Source: Alphaproteobacteria bacterium (GTDB lineage Bacteria > Pseudomonadota > Alphaproteobacteria > UBA9219 > RGZA01). From it: DNA of 48,674 nucleotides. The position numbers and the translations under genes were made by a program. The stretch covers positions 1-48,674 of the forward strand of contig JANQEX010000075.1 in NCBI GenBank assembly GCA_028278105.1. The letters run 5' to 3'. Below the pieces are notes generated by a model that saw only the letters and a list, made by a program, of their open reading frames with translations, did no database searches and was not told the DNA's origin. Numbering within the stretch: position 1 is the first letter of the stretch; each line of letters begins with the position of its first letter. Shown here in pieces: positions 23,201 through 28,920 of this stretch.

Positions 23201-23617
23201 GACCGGACCATCCATTTCCGCGCGCCGTCCACGGGGCAGGAGCTGGACAGCCTGGCCAGCGCCCCGTTCGCGCCGCAGCTCCGAACAATAGCGCCGCTTG
23301 CGCCCGCGCATCTTGCCGGCGCGCGCGACGATTCCGGCAACCTGACCGTGAGCTGGGTGCGCCGCGCCCGCAAAAACGCCGAATGGGTCGACGGCATCGA
23401 CGTGCCGCTGGACGAGGACGCGGCGCTCTACGATCTCGACATTCTGGATGGCGCCAACGTGGTGCGGCAGTTCCAGGACCTGACATCCGCCAGCGCCGGT
23501 TACACGGCGGCGATGCAGGCGGAAGATTTCGGCGCGGCGCAAGCGGCGGTGAGCGTCGCCGCATACCAGAAAAGCGCGCGTTACGGCCGGGGCGCGGCCG
23601 CGGCCGGGACGGTATGA
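20213..23617 (+). CDS. tail hub / host-specificity protein (GTA gp15-like megaprotein)
   Basis: 1134 residues from ATG 20213 (AAGGA 8 bp upstream). The N-terminal Gly-rich segment 'GNAILPGIGGAILGGLGGMAGSRIDNALFG' is followed by 'DSSYGNGIPTLYGTVRVAGNVIWASDLIE' and 'SYAVDCAIALGAGPIGGIRTIWADSKQIY', the conserved hub start. Residues ~310-600 are predicted beta-propeller-like (repeating 'LPDGLFILAGDSSG', 'GGGEMVLARATG'). The C-terminal part has 'DVVADILRRAGYAESDYDVSAL', 'PREVVVSHLDPERDYQKGSQ', 'DLLRGRRGTESAMNGHGVGERFVLL'. It forms the cell-contacting tip. It is shorter than Rhodobacter gp15, and I do not see the TIM-barrel glycosidase-like domain of that protein. Confidence 0.88.
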   Translation: MASILLTVAGNVAGNAILPGIGGAILGGLGGMAGSRIDNALFGGDTAFKGPRLENLKVQDSSYGNGIPTLYGTVRVAGNVIWASDLIETISSESAGGKGGGGATVEKASYAVDCAIALGAGPIGGIRTIWADSKQIYSDGLWADGVLWDSEIYLGADGQARSPLMESALGADNVPAYRGLAYVVLHRLQLGNFGNRIPNLTFEVTAPEAGANPLWLGGVNPGIGARVSNTLCSQSVPPVASATRGGRILRAVVGGFLNEEPDSRFTAVEYDVSGDAPEEIARATSAAISGHYDIESLSLAADPPGAKIVFFMQYFAGAAVALALYDIAGAGFGAVCEDAHGSYEGGAQVAWLDDQRVAVWEKQAAGKGVRVYAVAGLSLTPVGSFDVWGASAATRHPLPFAHMAPLPDGLFILAGDSSGTPSTIYGRALQWQNNSLTVGAEQVVSASVYTGASAQNTLLSIGGGEMVLARATGATLRLISFIPSTGGVTITRDWTVITLTPNGQVSVNVSNGRLFFLHVAFSTGTFRYGEIGLEAGSFSLLLDTTAVGGDYFNPAGGYAGAHALGRSRYMVLNANVADLMTLVGLFEKASAAQDLADVVADILRRAGYAESDYDVSALSGLRVSGYAVQGPSPARNALAPLGEAFNFDLVESDGILKARVYSATADATVDATELRAVAEDGEPPPRVASRRAQELDLPREVVVSHLDPERDYQKGSQRARRAQGPAHASEELSIPLALSAEEAKALAENKLFRAWGEREALDISLSRAFVALDPGDVVSVESRLMRLTGLAASGGRIAAEGVALDAAALGGNPDALADSGQGGQRIAMEAVATTLHLMDLPLLREADDQPGYYVTASGRAGWKGAALYRSYDDTSWTQTARFTLPATCGVAITALPATRAEYPDRANSVTIGLLRGSVSGCTEAQWLAGANAALLGDEIIQFGAVGLNADGSVTLSDLLRGRRGTESAMNGHGVGERFVLLQNETARFLPLTLGDRDRTIHFRAPSTGQELDSLASAPFAPQLRTIAPLAPAHLAGARDDSGNLTVSWVRRARKNAEWVDGIDVPLDEDAALYDLDILDGANVVRQFQDLTSASAGYTAAMQAEDFGAAQAAVSVAAYQKSARYGRGAAAAGTV

Positions 23618-23618
23618 C

Positions 23619-23897
23619 ATGAGCGGGCGCAGCTTCACCCTGGGCCGGCATGTTTCCCTCAGCCTTGTCCTGGCGCTGTTTTTGCAGGCGGCGGCGGTGA
23701 TCTGGTGGAGTTCGGCCCACGAGACGCGCGGCCATTTCCGCGACCAGAAAATCCGGGTCGTCGAGCAGAGGCTGGACATGGAGAGTGCGCGGCAGCTCGA
23801 TATCCTACAGCGTCTGGCGCGCCTGGAAGCGCTGGCCGAAAGCAATGCCGGCGTGCTGCGGCGCATTGAAACCCGCCTGAAGAAGGACGCGCCATGA
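23619..23897 (+). CDS. small membrane protein of the lysis/tail end module
   Basis: 92 residues: one N-terminal membrane segment (HVSLSLVLALFLQAAAVIWW) followed by a charged coiled coil (VVEQRLDMESARQLDILQRLARLEALAESNAGVLRRIETRLKK). It begins 2 bp after the hub stop and overlaps the endolysin start by 4 bp. Size and topology suggest a spanin-like or holin-accessory protein. No family is recognised. Confidence 0.75.
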   Translation: MSGRSFTLGRHVSLSLVLALFLQAAAVIWWSSAHETRGHFRDQKIRVVEQRLDMESARQLDILQRLARLEALAESNAGVLRRIETRLKKDAP

Positions 23898-24409
23898 CCG
23901 GTCCCGTGAACATGAACGGTCCCGTGAAAAGGCCGGTCAGCCGGAAGGGGCTGGACCTGATCAAAAAATACGAGGGGCTTTCGCTGAAAGCCTATCGCTG
24001 CCCGGCGGGCGTTCTGACCATCGGCTATGGCCACACGTCCAGCGTCGCCGAAGGCGACGCGATTACCGAAGAACAGGCCGAAAAGCTGTTGCGCGCCGAC
24101 CTGCGCGCGGCGGAGGACGGCGTGCAGCGTCTTGTCTGCGTGGCGCTTTCCGACAACCAGTTCGCGGCGCTGGTGAGCTTTGCCTTCAACGTGGGATTGG
24201 GGGCGCTGTCGCGCTCGACGCTTTTGAGCCTCCTCAACCGCGGATGGTATGACCAGGTTCCCGCCCAGTTGCTGCGGTGGACCCGCGCCGGCGGGCGCGT
24301 GCTGGCCGGCTTGCAGCGGCGCCGACGCGACGAGGCGGCGCTGTGGAGCATGCCAGAAATCAGAGGTCAGAAGTCAGAAATCAGAAATAGGGATGAAGAC
24401 AATGCTTGA
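23894..24409 (+). CDS. phage endolysin, GH24 lysozyme
   Basis: 171 residues. The muramidase motif shows Glu27 in 'KKYEGLSLKAYRCPAG', Cys36 in the place of the T4 Asp20, and Thr42 in 'LTIGYGHT', keeping the T4 E-D-T spacing of 9 and 15. 'LVSFAFNVGLGALSRSTLLSLLNRGWYDQVPAQLLRW' completes the fold. No signal peptide, so release depends on the holin. The final ~16 residues (EIRGQKSEIRNR...) come from a 7-bp tandem array. It cleaves peptidoglycan at lysis. Confidence 0.93.
   Translation: MTGPVNMNGPVKRPVSRKGLDLIKKYEGLSLKAYRCPAGVLTIGYGHTSSVAEGDAITEEQAEKLLRADLRAAEDGVQRLVCVALSDNQFAALVSFAFNVGLGALSRSTLLSLLNRGWYDQVPAQLLRWTRAGGRVLAGLQRRRRDEAALWSMPEIRGQKSEIRNRDEDNA
24352..24386. repeat. 7-bp tandem array, copy 4, translated
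   Basis: Five heptamers within the endolysin 3' end, nearly the same series as at 12796. They encode the same peptide (EIRGQKSEIRNR) at the C-terminus of an unrelated protein. Confidence 0.85.
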
Positions 24410-24803
24410 AACCATCCTTGGCAGCGTCGCAAAGCTGCTGGATAAAATCATTCCCGATCCCGCGGCCAGGGACGCCGCCAAGCTGGCCCTGTTGCAGGCC
24501 GAAAACCGGCAGGCGCTTTCCGAGATGCAGGCGCAGCTTTCCGCCATTCTGGCGGAAGCGCGCAGCGCCGATCCCTGGACCAGCCGCGCGCGGCCCAGTT
24601 TTTTGTATGTCATGTATTTTATTGTGCTGGCCTGCGTGCTGGGCGGGATTGCGGGCATCTGGTTCCCGGCCGAGACGCAAGCCGCGGCGCGGAACATAAA
24701 CGCGCTGTTGAAGGCGATTCCTTCCGATCTCTACACCCTGTTCGGGCTCGGCTATCTGGGCTATGCCGGCGCGCGAAGCTTTGACAAGTGGCGGGGGAAG
24801 TAG
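24402..24803 (+). CDS. holin, GTA-holin-3TM-like
   Basis: 133 residues. A helical N-terminal part (AKLLDKIIPDPAARDAAKLALLQAENRQALSEMQAQLSAILAEARS) is followed by 'DPWTSRARPSFLYVMYFIVLACVLGGIAGIWF' and 'LYTLFGLGYLGYAGARSFDKW'. This matches the 3TM-holin family of alphaproteobacterial phages and GTAs, whose members permeabilise the inner membrane so endolysin can escape. ATG 24402 has GGG 9 bp upstream; ATG 24393 in frame is possible. The start overlaps the endolysin gene. It ends the particle cluster. Confidence 0.88.
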   Translation: MLETILGSVAKLLDKIIPDPAARDAAKLALLQAENRQALSEMQAQLSAILAEARSADPWTSRARPSFLYVMYFIVLACVLGGIAGIWFPAETQAAARNINALLKAIPSDLYTLFGLGYLGYAGARSFDKWRGK

Positions 24804-24810
24804 AATTCAG

Positions 24811-24838
24811 GATCTAGGAGCTAGGATCCAGGGGCTAG
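24811..24838. repeat. 7-bp tandem array (GATCTAG/GAGCTAG type)
   Basis: Four exact heptamers, GATCTAG GAGCTAG and two variants, run into the left end of the adjacent MITE-like element. Same period as the RTCAGAR arrays but a different unit. Confidence 0.75.
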
Positions 24839-25067
24839 GTTCAATGAACAATGACCAACACGAACATTCCCACAACCCGGCTTCGCTAAAGCTCCGCCGG
24901 GTCGTTTTGCAAGCTCGTCTTGCGTAGCCGAAGGCGAAGCAGGGAAGCGGGAATCCCATTTATCTTCAAAAACAAATGGGATTCCGGGTCGCGGTTGCCG
25001 CGCAACCTTGCCCGGAATGTTCATCTCGTCTTTTCAATGACTTGAGTTTAATTGTCCATTGAACCTA
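24836..25067. mobile_element. MITE-like element, TAGGTTCAATG family, copy 1
   Basis: 232 bp with ends TAGGTTCAATGAACAAT and ATTGTCCATTGAACCTA (one mismatch), bordered by TA. The interior carries 'CCCGGCTTCGCTAAAGC' and 'GCCGAAGGCGAAGCAGGG' modules and a 'GGTCGCGGTTGCCGCGCAACC' hairpin. No transposase. A second copy of exactly the same length and direction is at 25660. Confidence 0.88.
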
Positions 25068-25092
25068 GTTACTTTCATAAAAGTATTGTAAC
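25068..25092. promoter_or_regulatory. inverted repeat upstream of orphan gene
   Basis: GTTAC and GTAAC separated by 15 A/T-rich bases, between the MITE and the 25126 start. It could be an operator; it is too weak for a terminator. A clear CGGAGGAAAC ribosome site lies further on at 25111-25120. Confidence 0.35.
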
Positions 25093-25125
25093 TTCTCCTT
25101 CTGTCAAACTCGGAGGAAACGTCAC

Positions 25126-25662
25126 ATGGGACTTGATATTTTCAAAAGCCGGTACGCTACAGCAAGAGGAAAAACCCAGCCTGGACAGGCGATGGGAGTA
25201 AGTGAAGAAACAACCGTCATTGGCATTGAACCTATAAAAACAAGATTTTTAAGGGCGAAGAGATTAATTGTGAAGTTTGCAAATGGGGAATCCGTGATAG
25301 TCCATCCAAACCATTTTCCTGCCGATAAAGTCCCCGTGGGCATGAAGGTGACCCTTGAATGGGTGGCAAATCTTGCCAAAACGCCTCTTCTGGCATATAG
25401 GGAAGCTCAGTTTGGTTATAGAGATGCAGGTATAGACCTATGTCATACTGTTGCGCAAATGGGTGGCCGTGATGTTGGTATGAATGTTGGTCTGCATCCA
25501 TGGACAGGTTCATATGGGCGATTTTCGGGGAAATTTGCCGGGTTTTCCGCTGCAAAGCGACCGAGAAGGCTAGTTTGGCCCTATTTGTCTGGCAAGGGAA
25601 GGGCCCCCGCCGCCTGGAGGATGGGGAAAGGAACCTTAACTATATCACGACTTGATTCCTAG
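25126..25662 (+). CDS. orphan hypothetical protein flanked by twin MITEs
   Basis: 178 residues, unrecognised. The middle has a beta-rich domain (TRFLRAKRLIVKFANGESVIVHPNHFPADKVPVGMKVTLEW). The last third is Gly/Arg-rich and low in predicted structure (GRDVGMNVGLHPWTGSYGRFSGKFAGFSAAKRPRRLVWPYLSGKGRAPAAWRMGKG). GGAGGAAAC gives a strong start signal. The stop codon TAG is formed by the first bases of the downstream element. It is more AT-rich than its neighbours and lies alone between 232-bp direct repeats, so it is probably acquired. No function can be assigned. Confidence 0.7.
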   Translation: MGLDIFKSRYATARGKTQPGQAMGVSEETTVIGIEPIKTRFLRAKRLIVKFANGESVIVHPNHFPADKVPVGMKVTLEWVANLAKTPLLAYREAQFGYRDAGIDLCHTVAQMGGRDVGMNVGLHPWTGSYGRFSGKFAGFSAAKRPRRLVWPYLSGKGRAPAAWRMGKGTLTISRLDS

Positions 25663-25891
25663 GTTCAATGAACAATGACCAACACAAACATTCCCGCGAC
25701 CCGGCTACGCTAAAGCTACGCCGGGCCTTTTTGCAAGTGCGCCCCGCGAAGCCGAAGGCGAAGCAGGGAAGCGGGAATCCCATTTGTTTTCAAAAACAAA
25801 CTGGATTCCGGGTCGCGGTTGCCGCGCAACCTTGCCCGGAATGTCCGTTTGGCTTTTTCAATGACTTAAGTCTAATTGTCCATTGAACCTA
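25660..25891. mobile_element. MITE-like element, TAGGTTCAATG family, copy 2
   Basis: Same length, orientation and ends as copy 1, with scattered substitutions. Its first TA supplies the stop codon of the 25126 gene. An eight-base repeat tract (AACACCCG twice) follows at about 25897-25920. Confidence 0.88.
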
Positions 25892-25926
25892 ATGCCCTAA
25901 CACCCGAACACCCGAATACCCTAAAA

Positions 25927-26301
25927 CTAGTCTTTCTTCCCGCCCGCTTCGGGCTCCGTCTTCGCATTCACCTGGGTGATGGTGCTTTTGACCACCGTGA
26001 CCTTCACGCCGTCCGCGATTTCGACCACCGCTTCGTCGCCCTCCACCTTCGCCACCGTGCCGATGAGGCCGCCGCCGGTGACCACCCGGTCGCCCCGGCG
26101 CAGGCCTTCGACCATGGCCTTGTGTCGCTCATATTTCTTTTGCTGCGGGCGGATGAGCATGAAATAGAAAACGCCGAAAATAAGCAGCAGCGGCAGGAAC
26201 TGCATCAGCGCCCCTTCCATCGTGTTCTGCCCGTCGGGCGGCGTGGCGGCGGCGGGAGTTTCCGCGGTTTGGGCATAGGCCTTGGAAATCAGGGAAAACA
26301 T
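25927..26301 (-). CDS. yajC: Sec translocon accessory protein YajC
   Basis: 124 residues from MFSLISKAYAQ. A single membrane segment, 'FLPLLLIFGVFYFMLIRPQQKKYERHK', is followed by the conserved cytoplasmic domain 'GLRRGDRVVTGGGLIGTVAKVEGDEAVVEIADGVKVTVVKSTI'. YajC associates with SecDF-SecYEG. In most bacteria secD follows directly; here the downstream side is occupied by the MITE and orphan gene, so secDF is either elsewhere or was separated by the insertion. The C-terminus is a short charged tail. Confidence 0.95.
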   Translation of the reverse strand: MFSLISKAYAQTAETPAAATPPDGQNTMEGALMQFLPLLLIFGVFYFMLIRPQQKKYERHKAMVEGLRRGDRVVTGGGLIGTVAKVEGDEAVVEIADGVKVTVVKSTITQVNAKTEPEAGGKKD

Positions 26302-26384
26302 GGGCAAGCCTGTGGGAAGGACGATCATTGAGGAAGCGGTTGTTATGGCCGATGCGCCGCTTTTTGGCAAGGCGGAAGCGGTTC

Positions 26385-27344
26385 TCAGCCTTGTTCGAGG
26401 GGGAATCCGGCCTGAAAAATCACCCCAAGGCCTTGCCGGATGGTCTGTTTCGGCCGCCATTGCAAGAGACTTTCGGCAACGGACAGGTCAACCCGCGCGG
26501 GTTCGGTCAGCGCAAGGGCCGTCATGCCATAGCCGATGCAGCCCGCGGCGAAGCGCAACAGGCCGGGTGAATAATTCAGCAGCCACGGGCGCGGAAGGTT
26601 CGCGGCGCGTGATGTTTCAAGAATAAAGTCGCGCACCGAAATCTGGTCGGCATCGCGGATGGGAACGACGCCGCTTCGCATGGGCGCGCGGGCCAGCGCA
26701 TGCCCCATGAAATCGCAAATCGTGTCGATGCCGACGAAGGCGCGCGGTTCCGTAAGCCCGCCAAAGGGCATGGGCAGGCGTTTTCGTATCATGCGCAGCA
26801 AAAGGGAAAAGCTGCCCGGCGCGCCGGGGCCATAGACGCCGGGGAGCCGCACGCAGATAACGGCCATATCCTTTTTTTGCGCCAGCAATAATTTTTCCGC
26901 CTCGCGCTTGCTGGCGCGGTAGGGAAACTCTTTCCACGCCCTTGCAAAGGTGATCCGCCCCTGATGGCAAAGATCATCCAGCACTTGCGCGCCTATGGTG
27001 CTGATGAAGACAAACCGCCTCACCCCGGCTTTTTCCGCCAGCCCGGCCATGCGCAGCGCGAAATCGACGTTGTCGCGGCGATAGATGGCGTCGTTCCCCT
27101 TCGTGCCGCGCCGGATATGCACGCGCGCGGCGGCATGGATCACGGCGTCATGACCCGCAAAAACCGACGCGCCGTTCCAGCGTTCTTCGTGATAGTCCGG
27201 CGCTTCGACCAGGGAAACGTTCTTTACAGGCGTAAAATTCCCCGCATGGCGGGCCAGAACCGTCACCCGGCACCCCTGCGACGCCAGGGCTCGCGCCAGA
27301 TGGCCGCCGATGTAGCCCGTGCCGCCGGTGATGAGGATATTCAT
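26385..27344 (-). CDS. NAD-dependent epimerase/dehydratase (extended SDR)
   Basis: 319 residues from the ATG at 27344. The NAD(P) motif 'MNILITGGTGYIGGHLARAL' starts the Rossmann fold. 'HDAVIHAAARVHIRRG' matches the usual 'D.ViH.AA'. The catalytic Tyr-Lys pair is in 'FPYRASKREAEKLL', with Ser/Thr in 'FISTIGAQ'. 'VRLPGVYGPGAPGSF' is the substrate-loop motif. Members act on nucleotide sugars or similar; the exact substrate is not readable. It is divergent from miaA with only 58 bp between starts. Confidence 0.9.
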   Translation of the reverse strand: MNILITGGTGYIGGHLARALASQGCRVTVLARHAGNFTPVKNVSLVEAPDYHEERWNGASVFAGHDAVIHAAARVHIRRGTKGNDAIYRRDNVDFALRMAGLAEKAGVRRFVFISTIGAQVLDDLCHQGRITFARAWKEFPYRASKREAEKLLLAQKKDMAVICVRLPGVYGPGAPGSFSLLLRMIRKRLPMPFGGLTEPRAFVGIDTICDFMGHALARAPMRSGVVPIRDADQISVRDFILETSRAANLPRPWLLNYSPGLLRFAAGCIGYGMTALALTEPARVDLSVAESLLQWRPKQTIRQGLGVIFQAGFPLEQG

Positions 27345-27402
27345 CGCAAAACAGCTTTCAGGGAACCGTGACAAAAGGCAAAAATGCCGCCATAGATCAT
27401 CC

Positions 27403-28359
27403 ATGGAAAACAGTGTTCTTGTTATAACCGGCCCGACCGGCTGCGGCAAATCCGCGCTCGCGCTGGCGCTGGCCGAAGCGCGGGGCGGAACGATCATCAA
27501 CGCGGACTCCATGCAGGTTTATGACCTCTATCCCCGCCTCACCGCCCAGCCGGACGAAAAAGACCGCGCCCGCGCGCCGCACCGGCTGTATTCCTGTGTC
27601 TCGCCGCCGGAAAAATGCTCGGCCGGGCTTTGGGCGCAAAGCGCCGAGACCGTAATCGCCAATATTCTGGCCAAAGGCGGCCTGCCCATTTTGACCGGCG
27701 GCACGGGGCTTTATCTTGAATTTCTGTTGATGGGACGTTCCGGCATTCCCGGCGTGCCTGAAGAAACCCTGATAAAAGCCCGTCAGGATTATGAAAAACT
27801 CGGCGGCGAAGCCGTGCTTGAGAGGCTGAAGGCTGCCGGCCCGGAAACGGCGGCGCGGTTGAATCCCGGCGATTCCGCGCGGGTGATACGGGCCTGGTCC
27901 GTCTATCTTGAAACCGGCAAGGGCATCGGCCACTGGCAGAAGGAAGGTTTTCGCCCGCCCGCGCATGAATGGAGCCACAAAACCATTTTCATGCTGCCGG
28001 GACGCGCGCGGCTTTATATCGGCATCGACCGGCGCTTTTCAAAAATGGTGGAGAACGGCGCGCTGGAGGAAGTAGAAGCCGCCATGGCGCGCAATATTCC
28101 GGCGGACCACCCCGCCCACAAGGCCCACGGCGCGCGCGAACTGCAACATGTGATTGAAGGGCGCTGGACGCTGGAGCAGGCCATTGCCCGCGCGCGCCAG
28201 GTGACGCGCAACTACGCCAAGCGCCAGTTCACCTGGCACAAAAACCGCTTCATGAAGAACGAGGAAAAAGCGGGACGGCCGTTTCTGGCCCTTGAAGGCG
28301 CGGATTTGGCGGAAAATCTGGCGGTCTCTATGAAATTTTCTGTTCTGACTAGAGTCTGA
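27403..28359 (+). CDS. miaA: tRNA dimethylallyltransferase MiaA
   Basis: 318 residues. It transfers a dimethylallyl group to A37 of tRNAs reading UNN codons. The P-loop GPTGCGKS is at 9-16. 'NADSMQVYDLYPRLTAQP' is the substrate-specific DSMQVY motif, 'GGTGLYLE' is near 103-110, and 'HGARELQHVIEGRWTLEQAIARARQVTRNYAKRQFTWHKNRF' is the C-terminal tRNA-binding signature. ATG 27403 starts the conserved sequence. The last codons and the TGA stop come from the left end of a MITE, so the native C-terminus has been replaced by a few residues. Confidence 0.95.
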   Translation: MENSVLVITGPTGCGKSALALALAEARGGTIINADSMQVYDLYPRLTAQPDEKDRARAPHRLYSCVSPPEKCSAGLWAQSAETVIANILAKGGLPILTGGTGLYLEFLLMGRSGIPGVPEETLIKARQDYEKLGGEAVLERLKAAGPETAARLNPGDSARVIRAWSVYLETGKGIGHWQKEGFRPPAHEWSHKTIFMLPGRARLYIGIDRRFSKMVENGALEEVEAAMARNIPADHPAHKAHGARELQHVIEGRWTLEQAIARARQVTRNYAKRQFTWHKNRFMKNEEKAGRPFLALEGADLAENLAVSMKFSVLTRV

Positions 28360-28627
28360 ACTCAATTAGAAATGGATCAAATCAAACAGATAACTGCTCA
28401 TTCCGGCGCCCGGCTTCGCCTGGCGGCTACGCCGAGGTCTTGGCGCATCCGTCGCGCCGAAGCTTGCGGAGGCGGAGAAGCCGGAATCCAGCAACCGCCG
28501 AAGGCGGTTGCATGTTGCCGAAGGCAACATGCTGGACCCCGGCTGGAGCCTGCCCCTGCGAAAGCAGGGGCCGGGGTGAGAAGCTGTTTTTTGAATGAAA
28601 AGCTTGTTTAATTGAGTCCAGACCCTA
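28350..28627. mobile_element. MITE-like element, TAGGGTCTG family, copy 2
   Basis: 278 bp. The ends are TAGAGTCTGAACTCAATT and AATTGAGTCCAGACCCTA, matching the 11597 element, again within TA. The interior differs: it contains a CCGGCTTCGCC..GCCGAAGCTTGCGG arm, a perfect 'GCAACCGCCGAAGGCGGTTGC' hairpin and an adjacent 'ATGTTGCCGAAGGCAACAT' hairpin. It covers the miaA stop codon. Confidence 0.88.
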
Positions 28628-28716
28628 ATAATCCAGAATGGCCTCATAGGACCGCTGGTATTATTTGCCTGGACTTACCCCGTTGACGCTTTGGCCGCGG
28701 CTTTCTAAGGTATGCT

Positions 28717-28912
28717 CCCTTCTGTGGATAACTTTGGGGCAGGCCCAAATACAAAGGCACTGGACCCCGGCTGGAGTTTACCCCCGCGACCCGTCTTCGC
28801 TAAAGCTACGCCGGGCCGTTTTGCAAACTCGCCCTGCGGAGCCGAAGGCGAAGCAGGGAAGCGGGGGCCGGGGTGAGAAACCTGTTTTATTTGGGCCAAA
28901 CTCTGGGAAGCG
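28717..28912. repeat. palindromic element upstream of ilvB
   Basis: Outer inverted segments GGCCCAAATA (28744 region) and TATTTGGGCC (28889 region) enclose 'CCCCGGCTGGAG', 'TTCGCTAAAGCTACGCCGGGC' and 'GCCGAAGGCGAAGCAGGGAA' modules also found in the 24836/25660 elements. It fills the promoter side of ilvB. Between 28628 and 28716 nothing distinct is seen. Confidence 0.65.
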
Positions 28913-28920
28913 GGAAAACC

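Noticed and set aside
22157-24034. 625-codon minus-strand open frame opposite the hub gene
   Set aside because: Antisense shadow with Arg/His/Gln-rich composition typical of reversed GC-rich coding DNA.
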